DNA of 64,000 nt from Sinorhizobium fredii (GTDB lineage: Bacteria > Pseudomonadota > Alphaproteobacteria > Rhizobiales > Rhizobiaceae), in the NCBI RefSeq assembly GCF_002944405.1, contig NZ_CP024307.1, forward strand, positions 2,004,501 to 2,068,500, given 5' to 3'. This document shows positions 35,014 to 45,215 of the stretch, one piece after another. The translations under genes and the position numbers were made by a program. Position 1 is the stretch's first letter; the number at the start of each line of letters is the position of its first letter. The notes under the pieces are model-generated. The model saw only the letters and a program-made list of their open reading frames with translations. It did no database searches and was not told the DNA's origin.

Positions 35014-37242
35014 ATGACGATTTCCAACACCCGCCCCATCACCCCGGACCTCATCGCCTCGCACGGGCTGAAGCCCGACGAATATGAGCGCATCCTGAAC
35101 TTGATCGGGCGCGAGCCGACCTTCACCGAACTCGGTATCTTCTCGGCTATGTGGAACGAGCACTGCTCCTACAAATCCTCAAAGAAATGGCTTCGCACGC
35201 TCCCGACCAAGGGACCGCGCGTCATCCAGGGGCCGGGCGAGAATGCCGGCGTCGTCGACATCGATGACGGCGATTGCGTCGTCTTCAAGATGGAGAGCCA
35301 CAACCATCCTTCCTATATCGAGCCCTATCAAGGCGCGGCCACCGGCGTCGGCGGCATCCTGCGTGACGTCTTCACCATGGGTGCGCGCCCGATCGCCGCG
35401 ATGAACGCGCTCCGCTTCGGCTCGCCCGATCATCCGAAGACCCGCCACCTCGTGTCCGGCGTCGTTGCCGGCGTCGGTGGCTACGGCAACTCCTTCGGCG
35501 TGCCCACGGTCGGCGGCGAGGTCGAGTTCGACTCGCGCTATAACGGCAACATCCTCGTCAACGCCTTCGCGGCAGGCCTCGCGAAGAGCGATGCGATCTT
35601 CTATTCGAAGGCGGAGGGCGTCGGGCTCCCGGTCGTCTATCTCGGCGCCAAGACCGGCCGCGATGGCGTCGGCGGCGCCACCATGGCTTCGGCCGAGTTC
35701 GACGAGTCGATCGAGGAGAAGCGCCCGACCGTCCAGGTCGGCGATCCCTTCACGGAAAAATGCCTGCTTGAAGCCTGCCTCGAACTGATGCAGACGGGCG
35801 CCGTGATCGCCATCCAGGACATGGGCGCCGCCGGCCTCACTTGTTCCGCCGTCGAGATGGGCGCCAAGGGCGATCTGGGCATCGAGCTCAATCTCGACAA
35901 GGTGCCGGTGCGCGAGGAGCGCATGACTGCCTACGAGATGATGCTTTCCGAAAGCCAGGAGCGCATGCTGATGGTGCTGCGCCCGGAAAAGGAGGAGGAA
36001 GCCAAGGCGATCTTCGTCAAGTGGGGCCTCGACTTCGCAATCGTCGGCAAGACGACCGACGACCTGCGCTTCCGCATCCTGCACCAGGGCGAGGAAGTGG
36101 CGAACCTGCCGATCAAGGAACTCGGCGACGAGGCACCGGAATATGACCGCCCCTGGACACCGGCCAAGACCCCCTCGCCGCTCGCGACCAACGACATTCC
36201 CCAGGCCGATGTCGCCGAGGCGCTTCTGAAGCTGGTCGGCTCCGCCAACAATTCCTCGCGCCGCTGGGTTTACGAGCAATACGACACGCTGATCCAGGGC
36301 AATTCGCTGCAGCTGCCGGGCGGCGACGCCGGCGTGGTGCGCGTCGAAGGCCATGAGACGAAGGCGCTCGCCTTCTCTTCGGATGTGACGCCCCGTTATG
36401 TCGAGGCAGATCCGTTCGAGGGCGGCAAGCAGGCTGTCGCCGAATGCTGGCGCAACCTGACGGCAACCGGGGCGCTGCCGCTCGCTGCCACCGACAATCT
36501 GAACTTCGGCAACCCCGAACGCCCCGAAATCATGAGCCAGTTCGTACACGCCATCAAAGGCATCGGCGAAGCCTGCCGCGCTCTCGATTTCCCGATCGTT
36601 TCGGGCAACGTATCGCTCTACAACGAGACGAACGGCCAGGCGATCCTGCCCACCCCGACCATTGGCGGTGTAGGGCTGGTCAAGGACTGGTCGAAGATGG
36701 CGCGCATCCGCTTTGCCGCGGCGGATGAGACCATCCTGCTCGCCGGCGCGCCGGAACACTTGGGCAGCCACATCGCTCAGTCAATCTATATGCGCGACAT
36801 TCACGGCCGCACCGACGGTCCGGCACCGCACGTGGATCTGGCGCATGAACGCAAGGTCGGCGACTTCGTTCGCGGCCTGATCGCGGACGGACTGGTTACC
36901 GCCGTGCACGACTGCTCTTCGGGCGGCCTTGCGCTTGCCGTTGCGGAAATGGCGATCGCCTCGGGCATCGGCGCGACGATTGCTGCTCCGGAGAACGATC
37001 CGATTGCGGCCTTCTACGGTGAGGATCAGGGTCGCTATGTCGTGACGGTCACTGCCGACAAGCTCGATGCGGTCGTCGCTCGGGCGGCAGTCGCTGGCAT
37101 TGACCTGCCGGTTATCGGCAAGACCGAAGGCGAAGCCGTTAAACTCGGCGATGCAAAGGCGGTCTCGGTAGACGAATTGCGTTCCGCCCACGAAGCCTGG
37201 TTCCCCACCTACATGGGCAGCGATCTGGCTCCGGACAATTGA
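35014..37242 (+). CDS. purL: Phosphoribosylformylglycinamidine synthase subunit PurL
   Basis: Large catalytic subunit of the PurS-PurQ-PurL FGAM synthase, 742 residues, the small PurL form. Blocks: [20 protein letters not shown] near residue 50, ATP-binding [22 protein letters not shown], and [24 protein letters not shown]. It is separated from purC-purS-purQ by about 3.2 kb of unrelated genes, so it is probably transcribed alone or with bolA. The next gene, bolA, follows after 128 bases and a large dyad. Confidence 0.97.
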   Translation: MTISNTRPITPDLIASHGLKPDEYERILNLIGREPTFTELGIFSAMWNEHCSYKSSKKWLRTLPTKGPRVIQGPGENAGVVDIDDGDCVVFKMESHNHPSYIEPYQGAATGVGGILRDVFTMGARPIAAMNALRFGSPDHPKTRHLVSGVVAGVGGYGNSFGVPTVGGEVEFDSRYNGNILVNAFAAGLAKSDAIFYSKAEGVGLPVVYLGAKTGRDGVGGATMASAEFDESIEEKRPTVQVGDPFTEKCLLEACLELMQTGAVIAIQDMGAAGLTCSAVEMGAKGDLGIELNLDKVPVREERMTAYEMMLSESQERMLMVLRPEKEEEAKAIFVKWGLDFAIVGKTTDDLRFRILHQGEEVANLPIKELGDEAPEYDRPWTPAKTPSPLATNDIPQADVAEALLKLVGSANNSSRRWVYEQYDTLIQGNSLQLPGGDAGVVRVEGHETKALAFSSDVTPRYVEADPFEGGKQAVAECWRNLTATGALPLAATDNLNFGNPERPEIMSQFVHAIKGIGEACRALDFPIVSGNVSLYNETNGQAILPTPTIGGVGLVKDWSKMARIRFAAADETILLAGAPEHLGSHIAQSIYMRDIHGRTDGPAPHVDLAHERKVGDFVRGLIADGLVTAVHDCSSGGLALAVAEMAIASGIGATIAAPENDPIAAFYGEDQGRYVVTVTADKLDAVVARAAVAGIDLPVIGKTEGEAVKLGDAKAVSVDELRSAHEAWFPTYMGSDLAPDN

Positions 37243-37250
37243 CGGCAGAC

Positions 37251-37290
37251 GGGGCGGAAAACCGTCAAATCATCATTTGCTTTCCGCCCC
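37251..37290. terminator. Long dyad between purL and bolA
   Basis: GGGGCGGAAA and TTTCCGCCCC form a perfect 10-base stem with a 20-base loop, 9 bases after the purL stop. It lacks a T-run, so it may instead be an attenuator or an RNA-processing site. Confidence 0.45.
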
Positions 37291-37370
37291 TGAATCGTGG
37301 TTCCCTTGAGGCTACGAGTGGGGGTGCATCCCCTGCGCCCGCAGAAAAATAACAAGGGAGTTGGCATATC

Positions 37371-37604
37371 ATGCCCATGACACCAGGCGATATCGAAGAC
37401 ATGATCAAGGCCGGAATCCCGGGCGCCAAGGTCACGATCCGCGATTTGGCCGGTGACGGCGACCACTATGCCGCCGAAGTCGTGGCCGAAGCGTTTCGCG
37501 GCAAGACCCGCGTGCAGCAGCACCAGATGGTCTACAACGCCTTGAAGGGAAATATGGGCGGCATACTTCATGCGCTCGCCCTGCAGACCAGCGCGCCGGA
37601 GTGA
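37371..37604 (+). CDS. BolA family protein
   Basis: 77 residues, short BolA form with PGAKVTIRDLAGDGDHYAAEVV, then FRGKTRVQQHQMVYNALKG and a C-terminal LHALALQT. BolA proteins partner with monothiol glutaredoxins to bind and pass Fe-S clusters. The grxD gene lies 386 bases downstream on the same strand with a small basic protein between, which fits that partnership. A GGGAG site precedes the ATG at 37371. Confidence 0.93.
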   Translation: MPMTPGDIEDMIKAGIPGAKVTIRDLAGDGDHYAAEVVAEAFRGKTRVQQHQMVYNALKGNMGGILHALALQTSAPE

Positions 37605-37610
37605 GTCCCT

Positions 37611-37856
37611 ATGGCGGACTTGATCAAGGAACTCGTCAGCGGTGTCGTCGACAGTGCGCTGAAGGAGATCCTAAAGAAGACCGGCGCCAGGAAAACCGCG
37701 ACGCGGCGGACGAAGCGCCGTACCAGGCAAGCCTCAGGCGCCGGCGGCATCCTTGCCGAGATCATCCAGGCCGCGATCCGCAAGCCGGCAAAGAAGCAGG
37801 TGAGCCGTCGCCGCACCGCTGCATCCCGCAGCAAGCTGCGCCGCCGCTCCGCCTGA
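37611..37856 (+). CDS. Small basic protein between bolA and grxD, unknown
   Basis: 81 residues; begins MADLIKELVSGVVDSALKEI (amphipathic helix) then a strongly basic KKTGARKTATRRTKRRTRQ, GAGGILAEIIQAA, and ends with RRRTAASRSKLRRRSA. Pattern of helix, basic stretch, helix, basic stretch suggests nucleic-acid or membrane-surface binding, but I recognise no family. It starts six bases after bolA's stop and is on the same strand as grxD, so it is part of this unit. Confidence 0.65.
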   Translation: MADLIKELVSGVVDSALKEILKKTGARKTATRRTKRRTRQASGAGGILAEIIQAAIRKPAKKQVSRRRTAASRSKLRRRSA

Positions 37857-37989
37857 GGTGGTTTGAAAGCCACATTTTGAGGACCATCAACATTTTTGCG
37901 AATTGGGTGGGTGAAAACCGCGCCCATGCATGCTATTTAAGCAGCAAAGCGACATCCGGTCCTTGAAGCCGGCCAGGAAGGAAGACAAC

Positions 37990-38325
37990 ATGAGCGGAAT
38001 TCACGATTTCATCGACAACGAGATCAAGACCAACGACGTCGTTCTCTTCATGAAGGGCACGCCGCAGTTTCCGCAGTGTGGTTTCTCCGGACAGGTGGTG
38101 CAAATCCTCGATTACATCGGCGTCGACTACAAGGGCATCAACGTGCTCGCCGATGCGGATCTGCGCCAAGGCATCAAGGATTACTCCAACTGGCCGACCA
38201 TTCCGCAGCTCTATGTGAAGGGCGAATTCGTCGGCGGTTGCGACATCGTGCGCGAGATGTTCCAGGCAGGCGAGTTGCAGGAGCATCTTCAGGGACAGGG
38301 CATTTCCGTAAAGGGCGCTGCGTAG
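37990..38325 (+). CDS. grxD: Monothiol glutaredoxin, CGFS type
   Basis: 111 residues; the active motif is CGFS at residues 30-33 in [18 protein letters not shown], followed by the glutathione-binding [24 protein letters not shown] glutaredoxins bind a 2Fe-2S cluster with glutathione and act with BolA. GAAGGAAGAC precedes the ATG at 37990. Ends with an intrinsic terminator 29 bases after the stop. Confidence 0.96.
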   Translation: MSGIHDFIDNEIKTNDVVLFMKGTPQFPQCGFSGQVVQILDYIGVDYKGINVLADADLRQGIKDYSNWPTIPQLYVKGEFVGGCDIVREMFQAGELQEHLQGQGISVKGAA

Positions 38326-38353
38326 CATCCGCAATAGGGAACAGCGCACGGAG

Positions 38354-38376
38354 AAGGCGGCCTGACCGCCTTTTTT
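38354..38376 (+). terminator. Intrinsic terminator after grxD
   Basis: AAGGCGG, a 5-base loop CCTGA, CCGCCTT and then TTTT, ending the bolA-grxD unit. Confidence 0.85.
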
Positions 38377-38619
38377 GATTCCGGAACTATATGCCGTTCG
38401 GCTAAATTTCGGTGCACTCCTTGAGCAGGCGACGAAATTCACCGGCTCCGGAGGGGTCTTCCACGACCGCGCATCGGCAGATTTTCGACTGCCCCACGGG
38501 GGCGATCGACGCAGACATTGCCTTGGGGCGCGCACTCTCTCGCACCCGTATACTCATAGCATCGAAGTCGGCGCAGGCTCGACTTCGACCTGAAATTTCA
38601 CAGACCGATCAAAGTATTG

Positions 38620-39933
38620 ATGAACTCTGCGCCCTCGATATCAGCGGCGCATTCTGTGCCGGACGCCGAGCGGACGGTCAGCGGGATTCCCGAAATGACA
38701 AAACCGATAGATCAAGCGGCGACGCTTTCCGGCCTCACCAAGACCCAGTTCATCGCCCTGATGGCGATGCTGATGTCCATCAATGCGATTTCGATCGACA
38801 TCATGCTGCCGGGGCTGCAGGAAATTGGTGCAAGCCTCGGCGTCAGCGACGAAAACGACCGCCAATATATCCTGTCCGCCTATCTGTTCGGCATGGGTTT
38901 CGCACAGCTTTTCTTCGGACCGCTTTCCGATCGCTTCGGGCGGAAGGCGCCGCTCCTCGGCGGGCTGGCGCTCTATGCCCTGAGCGCGATCGCGATCGTC
39001 TTCGTGCCGACATTCGCCGCGCTGCTGTTCTTCCGCGTCGTGCAGGGCGTCGGCGCGGCCGCCATTCGCGTCGTGACCGTATCCGTCGTGCGTGACATCT
39101 ATGGCGGCCGTCAAATGGCGGAGATCATGTCGCTGGTCATGATGGTGTTCATGATCGTCCCGGTGATCGCCCCGAGCATCGGCCAATTGATCATGATCTT
39201 TGCGGAATGGCACATGATCTTCGTCGTGATCGCGTTCTACGCGCTTGCCGTCGCGGCGCCCGTCGCAGTTCGCCTGCGGGAGACCTTGGCTCCTGAAAAC
39301 CGACGCCCGTTCACAGCGTCTGCGATTCTGGAGGGCTTTCGTATCGTCGTGACGAACCGGATGGCGCTGTTCTATACGCTGGCGACGTCCGTGATCTTCG
39401 GCGCGCTCTTCGGCTTCATCAATTCGGCACAGCAGGTCCTCGTCGGCATCTATGGTCTCGGCGTGTGGTTCCCGGTCGTCTTCGCGGGCTTTGCCGGACT
39501 CATGGCGGTCGCCTCCTTCACCAATTCGCGTCTCGTGCGGCGGTTCGGCATGCGGGCACTCTCGCATGCCGCCCTTCTCGGCTTCACCCTGGCGAGCTTC
39601 GTCTGGATGTGTGCATCGCTCGCGGGACCGCTGCCACTACCGATTTTCGTGGTCCTCTACGCCGCGGCAATGTTCCAGTTCGGGGTGATCTTTGCCAACT
39701 TCAACGCCATGGCCATGGAGCCACTCGGGCATGTGGCCGGTACCGCCTCGTCGGTTCTCGGCTTCGTCCAGACGATCACCGGCGGGGTCATCGGCGCCGT
39801 CATCGGCCAGGCCTTCGACGGCACTGTGACACCGCTCGCCGTCGGCTTCTTTGCCGTCGGCGTCCTTGCCCTCGTCTTTGTGCTGTTTGCAGAAGGCGGC
39901 CGGCTTTTCAAACCGCACAATCCTGCCGGCTAG
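38620..39933 (+). CDS. Bcr/CflA family multidrug MFS transporter
   Basis: Up to 437 residues with 12 helices. Family features: helix 1 IALMAMLMSINAISIDIMLPGL and loop motif GPLSDRFGRKAPLLGGLAL. Likely exports drugs or small metabolites by proton antiport. The exact start is uncertain: ATG at 38620 or at 38695; neither has a clean ribosome site. The next gene is a clear paralogue on the same strand 64 bases on, a tandem duplication. Confidence 0.85.
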   Translation: MNSAPSISAAHSVPDAERTVSGIPEMTKPIDQAATLSGLTKTQFIALMAMLMSINAISIDIMLPGLQEIGASLGVSDENDRQYILSAYLFGMGFAQLFFGPLSDRFGRKAPLLGGLALYALSAIAIVFVPTFAALLFFRVVQGVGAAAIRVVTVSVVRDIYGGRQMAEIMSLVMMVFMIVPVIAPSIGQLIMIFAEWHMIFVVIAFYALAVAAPVAVRLRETLAPENRRPFTASAILEGFRIVVTNRMALFYTLATSVIFGALFGFINSAQQVLVGIYGLGVWFPVVFAGFAGLMAVASFTNSRLVRRFGMRALSHAALLGFTLASFVWMCASLAGPLPLPIFVVLYAAAMFQFGVIFANFNAMAMEPLGHVAGTASSVLGFVQTITGGVIGAVIGQAFDGTVTPLAVGFFAVGVLALVFVLFAEGGRLFKPHNPAG

Positions 39934-39997
39934 CCGGATGCCGGTGTGGCGCGACGGCCGGATTGTTCCTCCCAAATCTGCTATTGTGGATATTTCA

Positions 39998-41311
39998 ATG
40001 ACTTCCATCTCAGAAGACACCCTCAACGCCCGACAACAACCGGATGATACCAACTCGGTTTCGGGTGCGGCTCGTATCGGAATGGGCCTCGTCGAATTCA
40101 TCGTGACGATTGCCGTGATGACGGCAAGCGTGGCGCTCGCGATCGACAGCATGCTGCCGGCGCTTTCGAGCATCGGCCAGTCGTTCGACGTTACCAATGC
40201 CAACGACGCGCAGCTCGTCATCGGCATATTCTTCCTCGGTTTCGGCTTTTCGCAGATTTTCTTCGGCAGCCTTTCCGATGCCTTCGGCCGCCGCGTGGTG
40301 CTGCTCGGCGGCTTGGCCTTCTTCACCATCTCGAGCTTCGCCGCCTCGCAGGCGACGAGCTTCGAGGCGCTGCTGGTGCTGCGCTTCATCCAGGGCATCG
40401 GTGCCGCGGCGGTGCGCATCACCACCATGGCGATTGTCCGCGACTGTTTCGGCGGCCGCGAGATGGCACGCGTCATGTCCTATGTGATGATCGTCTTCAT
40501 GATCGTGCCGATCGTCGCTCCCTCGCTTGGACAGGTTGTCATCGTCTATGCCGATTGGCACTGGATCTTCATTCTGATCGGCGTGATCGGCCTCGTTCTT
40601 TTCTTTTTGGCGCTGACTCGCATGTCGGAGTCGCTCCCTGCCAAGGAGCGCCTGCCGCTCTCGTTCGGCGCTATTCTTTCAGGCTTCCGTACGGTCCTGA
40701 CGAACCGCATCACCTGCGGTTACATGATCGGCCTGACGCTGTTCACGGCGGTCATCTGCGCCTACATCGTCAGCGTGCAGCAGGTCTTCGGCGAAATTTA
40801 CGGTCTCGCCGACTGGCTGCCGATCGCCTTTGCCGGAACGGCCGGCGGCATCGCTGTGGCAAACTTTGCCAACGGTTTTTTTGTCCGCAGCTTCGGCATG
40901 CGTCGCATCTCGCATGCCGCACTGATCCTGTTCACGCTGCTTGCGGCCGCGGGTTACGCGCTGTCGCTGGCCGGCACGCCGGCCTTCGTCGTCAGCTACG
41001 TGATGTTCTCGGTGCTGCTGATGTTCTTTGCCGTGATCGCCACCAATTTCACGGCGATCAGCCTCGAGCCGATGGGCCATCTCGCCGGCACGGCCACCGC
41101 GATTACCGGCTTCATCTCGACGACGGCCGGCGCCCTCATCGGCAGCGCCGTCGGCCAGCTTTTCAACGGAACGCTGCAGCCCTTGTTCGGCGGATTCGCG
41201 CTCTTCGGACTTCTGACCATTGCCGCTACGCTCTGGGCGGAAAAGGGAAAGCTCTTCACCCATCCCGGCGACCAGATCGCCGGTCCCGATCACGGTGGCG
41301 GACATATGTAA
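39998..41311 (+). CDS. Bcr/CflA family multidrug MFS transporter, second copy
   Basis: 437 residues with 12 helices, paralogous to the upstream gene: VALAIDSMLPALSSIG and FFGSLSDAFGRRVVLLGGLAFF match it region by region, including the VMMVFMIVP-type helix 4-5 segment. The ATG at 39998 is preceded by ATATTTCA, a poor site. The two may form a heterodimer or have separate substrates; a strong terminator follows. Confidence 0.9.
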   Translation: MTSISEDTLNARQQPDDTNSVSGAARIGMGLVEFIVTIAVMTASVALAIDSMLPALSSIGQSFDVTNANDAQLVIGIFFLGFGFSQIFFGSLSDAFGRRVVLLGGLAFFTISSFAASQATSFEALLVLRFIQGIGAAAVRITTMAIVRDCFGGREMARVMSYVMIVFMIVPIVAPSLGQVVIVYADWHWIFILIGVIGLVLFFLALTRMSESLPAKERLPLSFGAILSGFRTVLTNRITCGYMIGLTLFTAVICAYIVSVQQVFGEIYGLADWLPIAFAGTAGGIAVANFANGFFVRSFGMRRISHAALILFTLLAAAGYALSLAGTPAFVVSYVMFSVLLMFFAVIATNFTAISLEPMGHLAGTATAITGFISTTAGALIGSAVGQLFNGTLQPLFGGFALFGLLTIAATLWAEKGKLFTHPGDQIAGPDHGGGHM

Positions 41312-41315
41312 CAAC

Positions 41316-41347
41316 AAAGCCCGCTCGGCGATCCGGGCGGGCTTTCT
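41316..41347. terminator. Intrinsic terminator after the Bcr/CflA pair
   Basis: AAAGCCCGC, a 12-base loop, GCGGGCTTT then TCTCTATT. It ends the tandem transporter genes, 4 bases after the stop; the minus strand also has AAAs so it may work for the opposing inositol-phosphatase gene. Confidence 0.8.
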
Positions 41348-41374
41348 CTATTGTGACGCCTGTAACGTCCTTGA

Positions 41375-42199
41375 TCAGACGGTGAAAACCTCGCGCCGCA
41401 GCGCCTCCCAGCTTTCCTTGTCGGTGGCGAGAAGCAGCCCGCCATTGGTGTGGGCCGGCAGATAGCGCGATCCGTCGAAGCGGGCCGCATAGGCGCCGGC
41501 CTCTTCGGCGATCAGCGTGCCGGCAAGGTGATCCCACGGCATGAGCTTCTGGTACATCAGGAAGTGCAGATGGCCGGCTGCGAAGATGCGGTATTCATGC
41601 GCGGCGCAGCGGTAGCTTGTGGCGATCCTCACCTTGGCCAAATTGCCCATGACGATCCGGCGGTCGTCTTCCTGGTAGAATGCCGTCGAGGCGCCGCCGA
41701 CCATGCTGCCAAGCGGCACGCCGGCCGTGACCGACAGCCTCTCCTGCGACCCGTTCGGCCGGCACATCCAAGCGCCGGAACCTTTCTCGGCAATTACCCA
41801 ATCATTGCCGAGCGGATCGTAGATGATGCCCGCAACGGTCTCGCCTTTGGCGACGACGCTCGCCATCACCCCGAAGAGCGGCAGGCCGGCGGCAAAGTTG
41901 AAGGTCCCGTCGATCGGATCGACGACAATGGCAAGCTCGGCATCCGCCAGCTTGTCGAGGAGAGCGGGATCGGCCGCGACCGACTCTTCCCCGATGAAGA
42001 CTGCGCCAGGCGCGATCGCGTCGATCTTCGCCTTGATCAGCCTCTCGGCAGCCTCGTCGCCTTCCGTCACAAGATCGATCGCCTCGGACTTCGTCCGCAC
42101 ATCGCCCGATTCCAGATTCCGGAAGCGAGGCAGGATTTCCTTCACCGCCGCCTCCTGCAAAAGGTTGGCAAGGGCGGCGATATCGACGGACTGGCTCAT
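41375..42199 (-). CDS. Inositol monophosphatase family protein
   Basis: 274 residues, Mg-dependent phosphatase fold. [25 protein letters not shown] (metal site DPxDGT) and [17 protein letters not shown] are the family signature. It may act on inositol-1-phosphate, histidinol-phosphate or 3'-phosphoadenosine-phosphate. Its ATG overlaps the ttcA stop in ATGA, so it is co-translated with ttcA. Confidence 0.93.
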   Translation of the reverse strand: MSQSVDIAALANLLQEAAVKEILPRFRNLESGDVRTKSEAIDLVTEGDEAAERLIKAKIDAIAPGAVFIGEESVAADPALLDKLADAELAIVVDPIDGTFNFAAGLPLFGVMASVVAKGETVAGIIYDPLGNDWVIAEKGSGAWMCRPNGSQERLSVTAGVPLGSMVGGASTAFYQEDDRRIVMGNLAKVRIATSYRCAAHEYRIFAAGHLHFLMYQKLMPWDHLAGTLIAEEAGAYAARFDGSRYLPAHTNGGLLLATDKESWEALRREVFTV

Positions 42200-43086
42200 T
42201 CTGTGGGCTCCGAAGAAAGGGACTGGAAATCGAACAGTTTTGGATCGAGCAGGTGCGACGGGTTCACATGGCCGAGCGCGCGCAGCATCGTGTCCTTGCG
42301 GCCGGGCATGCGCCGCTCGATGTCGGCAAGCATCCCCTTCATGGCATTGCGCTCGAGACCGTCCTGCGAGCCGCAGAGATCGCACGGGATGATCGGGAAC
42401 TCCATCGCTGCGGCGAATTTCGCGAGATCGTCCTCGGCCGCATAGGCAAGCGGCCGCAGGACCGTCAGGTCGCCCTCGTCATTGAGAAGCTTCGCCGGCA
42501 TCGACGCCAGGCGGCCGCCATGTAAGAGGTTCATGAAGAAGGTTTCGAGAATGTCCTCGCGATGGTGCCCGAGCACCAGGGCATCGCAGCCCTCCTCCCG
42601 CGCGACACGGTAGAGGTTGCCGCGCCTCAGCCTGGAACAGAGCGAGCAATAGGTGGCGCCCGTCGGCACCTTCTCCTTCACGATCGAATAGGTATCGCGA
42701 TATTCGATCCGGTGCCTGACGCCGATCGAGGCGAGATAGTCCGGCAGGATGTGTTTCGGAAAGTTCGGCTGGCCCTGGTCGAGATTGCAGGCAATGAGCT
42801 CGACCGGCAGAAGCCCGCGCCACTGCAGATCCATCAGCAGCGCCAAGAGGCTGTAGCTGTCCTTGCCTCCGGAAACGCCGACGAGCCAGCGCTTCGACCC
42901 TTTCAGCATGCCGAAGTCGTCGAAAGCCTGACGCACTTGGCGCAGCAGGCGCTTTCTCAGCTTGTTGAAGGAGACGGAGGTCGGCATCCGCGCGAACAGC
43001 GGATGAGCACCGGTGTCGAGAACGGCGTCTTCCGCATTGGGAGCAGCGTCCATCATCTCGCGCTCAGGCGATAGTGAGAGTTCCAT
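42196..43086 (-). CDS. ttcA: tRNA 2-thiocytidine synthetase
   Basis: 296 residues. TtcA thiolates cytidine 32 of tRNAs using an iron-sulfur cluster. PP-loop [15 protein letters not shown] (SGGxxS) is near residue 65; cysteine motifs [10 protein letters not shown] (CxxC) and [10 protein letters not shown] supply the 4Fe-4S ligands. ATG at 43086 fits the start after a 50-residue longer frame. A palindromic repeat lies 140 bases upstream. Confidence 0.96.
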   Translation of the reverse strand: MELSLSPEREMMDAAPNAEDAVLDTGAHPLFARMPTSVSFNKLRKRLLRQVRQAFDDFGMLKGSKRWLVGVSGGKDSYSLLALLMDLQWRGLLPVELIACNLDQGQPNFPKHILPDYLASIGVRHRIEYRDTYSIVKEKVPTGATYCSLCSRLRRGNLYRVAREEGCDALVLGHHREDILETFFMNLLHGGRLASMPAKLLNDEGDLTVLRPLAYAAEDDLAKFAAAMEFPIIPCDLCGSQDGLERNAMKGMLADIERRMPGRKDTMLRALGHVNPSHLLDPKLFDFQSLSSEPTE

Positions 43087-43227
43087 GGCGGTAGTCTCGG
43101 ATTCTGAGGGCGAAATAGGTCCGCCCAAAGGCCCGAACCCTTGCCCGGTCTGGTACCGAAGATCAAGGGAAAAGGGGGCGGCGGCGCAATGAATTGCAGG
43201 AATCGAGCCCTCAACCTCAGCGAAATT

Positions 43228-43289
43228 GCCCCTCACCGTAGCCCTCTCCCCGCACGCGGGGCGGAGGTCACGGCAGCGGCATGAGGGGC
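43228..43289. repeat. Nested palindromic repeat near glsA
   Basis: GCCCCTCA at 43228-43235 and TGAGGGGC at 43282-43289 bound a 62-base unit. Inside, CCCCGC-AC-GCGGGG at 43248-43261 makes a second near-perfect hairpin. It looks like a member of the repeated palindromic elements scattered in rhizobial intergenic DNA. Confidence 0.6.
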
Positions 43290-43301
43290 ACCCTCAGACG
43301 C

Positions 43302-44249
43302 TCACGGCCCAAATACCGACCAGCCGGTACGCGCCGCGAGCATCTCGAGCGCCAGCGAGCCCAGGAGCGAATTGCCGTTCTCGTTGAGGCCCGGCGACCA
43401 CACGGCAATCGAGGCTTTGCCGGGCGCGACCGCCATGATGCCGCCGCCGACGCCGCTCTTGCCGGGCAGACCGACGCGATAGGCAAAGTCACCGGATCCG
43501 TCATAATGGCCGCAGGTGAGCATCAGCGCATTGATGCGCCGGGCCCGCAGGCGCGATACGACGGAATGGCCGGTCAACGGATTGGTGCCGCCCGCCGCCA
43601 GAAAAAGGCCCGCCTTCGCCAGCTGGCTGCAGGTCATGGCGAGCGCGCAGTGGTGGAAATAGACGCCGAGCACATGCTCGACCGGATGGTCGAGCCGTCC
43701 GAAGGAGCGCATGAAACTGGCGAGCGCGAAATTGCGGAAGCCGGTGGCCGTCTCGGAGCGGGCAACCTCGTGGTCGATGACAATGTTCTCGTCGTCGGCC
43801 AAGTAACGGACGAAGCGCACGATCTCGCCTATCAGTTCCCTCGGCGTGTGGCCGGCGAGGATCAGGTCGCTGATCGTGATCGCCCCCGCATTGATGAAGG
43901 GGTTGCGCGGCTTTCCACCCTCGTGTTCGAGTTGCACGATCGAATTGAAGGCCGACCCGGAGGGTTCGCGGCCGACCCGATGCCAGATATTCTCGCCATG
44001 CTTGCCGAGCGCCAGCGTCAGCGTGAAGACCTTCGAAATGCTCTGGATCGAGAACGGCACTTCCGCATCGCCGACCCGATGCACATCACCGCCCGTCGTG
44101 ACGATCGCCATGCCGAAATGCTGGGGATTTATGCGGGCAAGCTGGGGAATATAGTCGGCAACCTTGCCCTCGCCCAGCCGCGGCGTCAGCTCGCGATAGA
44201 TGTCGTCGAGGATCTGTTGCAGATCCTGAGGCGCTTTCTGCTCCGGCAT
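43302..44249 (-). CDS. glsA: Glutaminase
   Basis: 315 residues, serine-type glutaminase of the beta-lactamase-like fold. It hydrolyses glutamine to glutamate and ammonia. The active Ser-Lys pair is in [17 protein letters not shown] (SxxK), with EPSGSAFNS and NPFINAGAI following, and KSGVGGGI near the end. GAGGAGTGCC precedes the ATG. Between ttcA and rpsD, on the same strand but separated by a terminator from rpsD. Confidence 0.97.
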   Translation of the reverse strand: MPEQKAPQDLQQILDDIYRELTPRLGEGKVADYIPQLARINPQHFGMAIVTTGGDVHRVGDAEVPFSIQSISKVFTLTLALGKHGENIWHRVGREPSGSAFNSIVQLEHEGGKPRNPFINAGAITISDLILAGHTPRELIGEIVRFVRYLADDENIVIDHEVARSETATGFRNFALASFMRSFGRLDHPVEHVLGVYFHHCALAMTCSQLAKAGLFLAAGGTNPLTGHSVVSRLRARRINALMLTCGHYDGSGDFAYRVGLPGKSGVGGGIMAVAPGKASIAVWSPGLNENGNSLLGSLALEMLAARTGWSVFGP

Positions 44250-44293
44250 GCGGCACTCCTCGATCTTGGGTCGCTCCGGCAGTTTTCTACAAA

Positions 44294-44319
44294 AAAACCG
44301 CCCGTCTCCGGGCGGTTTT
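44294..44319 (-). terminator. Intrinsic terminator after rpsD
   Basis: AAAACCGCCCG and CGGGCGGTTTT form an 11-base stem with a 4-base loop; on the minus strand a run of Ts follows. It ends rpsD before glsA. Confidence 0.9.
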
Positions 44320-44343
44320 CGAATTCACGAGGCCGAGCCCGGA

Positions 44344-44961
44344 TTAACGCGAATAGAATTCGACGACCAGGTGCGGCTCCATGACGACCGGATAGGGAAC
44401 GTCGGTCAGAGCCGGAACGCGGACGAAGGTCGCGACCATCTTGTTGTGATCGGCTTCGATATAGTCCGGAACGTCGCGCTCAGCGAGCTGAACGGATTCG
44501 AGAACCGTAACGAGCTGCTTGGACTTGTCCTTGACTTCGATGACGTCGCCCGGCTTGCAACGGTAGGAACCGATGTTGACGCGAACGCCGTTGACCTTGA
44601 CGTGGCCATGGTTGACGAACTGGCGGGCGGCAAAGACGGTCGGAACGAACTTGGCGCGGTAGACGATCGCGTCGAGGCGCGATTCAAGCAGGCCGATCAG
44701 GTTTTCCGGGGTGTCGCCCTTGCGGCGGGAAGCTTCGGCGAAGATCGCACGGAACTGTTTTTCACGGATGTCGCCGTAGTAGCCCTTCAGCTTCTGCTTG
44801 GCGCGCAGCTGCACGCCGAAGTCGGAAAGCTTCGACTTGCGGCGCTGACCGTGCTGGCCCGGGCCGTATTCGCGGCGGTTGACCGGGGACTTCGGGCGAC
44901 CCCAGATGTTCTCGCCCATGCGACGGTCAATTTTATACTTGGACGATTCGCGCTTGCTCAT
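44344..44961 (-). CDS. rpsD: 30S ribosomal protein S4
   Basis: 205 residues, standard S4. The N-terminal [20 protein letters not shown], central [18 protein letters not shown] and the S4 RNA-binding domain with [15 protein letters not shown] are diagnostic. S4 nucleates 30S assembly and in some bacteria represses its own mRNA. It is a single gene here rather than in the alpha operon. AAAGGAAATGCG precedes the ATG. Confidence 0.99.
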   Translation of the reverse strand: MSKRESSKYKIDRRMGENIWGRPKSPVNRREYGPGQHGQRRKSKLSDFGVQLRAKQKLKGYYGDIREKQFRAIFAEASRRKGDTPENLIGLLESRLDAIVYRAKFVPTVFAARQFVNHGHVKVNGVRVNIGSYRCKPGDVIEVKDKSKQLVTVLESVQLAERDVPDYIEADHNKMVATFVRVPALTDVPYPVVMEPHLVVEFYSR

Positions 44962-45105
44962 CGCATTTCCTTTCAATCGGTTACACCGGTCTGTTGCCAA
45001 GCCGGATCAAGGAAACACGCCCTCCTCTGAACTCATTTTGGGAGTTCTGACAGGCTTCTCACGATCACGCTGCCGGAGAAACCACGGGACATGTCAAATG
45101 AAACA

Positions 45106-45123
45106 CCGGGCATCGCTGCCCGG
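45106..45123 (-). terminator. Hairpin after the HerA-like gene
   Basis: CCGGGCA and TGCCCGG form a 7-base stem with a 4-base loop, 93 bases past the HerA-like stop. On the minus strand it continues TGTTTCATTT. Moderate termination signal. Confidence 0.45.
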
Positions 45124-45215
45124 CGTTGGGCGGGTCTTTACGCATTGGGCGGGGAATTGTCAAACGGATTTACGCAAGAAACGCAGGGATTTCCGCCAAT
45201 CCCCGTTCCGAAAAA

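Noticed and set aside
35179..36771. Minus-strand frame of 530 codons opposite purL
   Set aside because: Antisense shadow of purL; codon pattern follows purL third positions and no motif is present.
43228..43289. CRISPR-like repeat
   Set aside because: Only one nested palindrome unit exists, with no spacer-repeat series.
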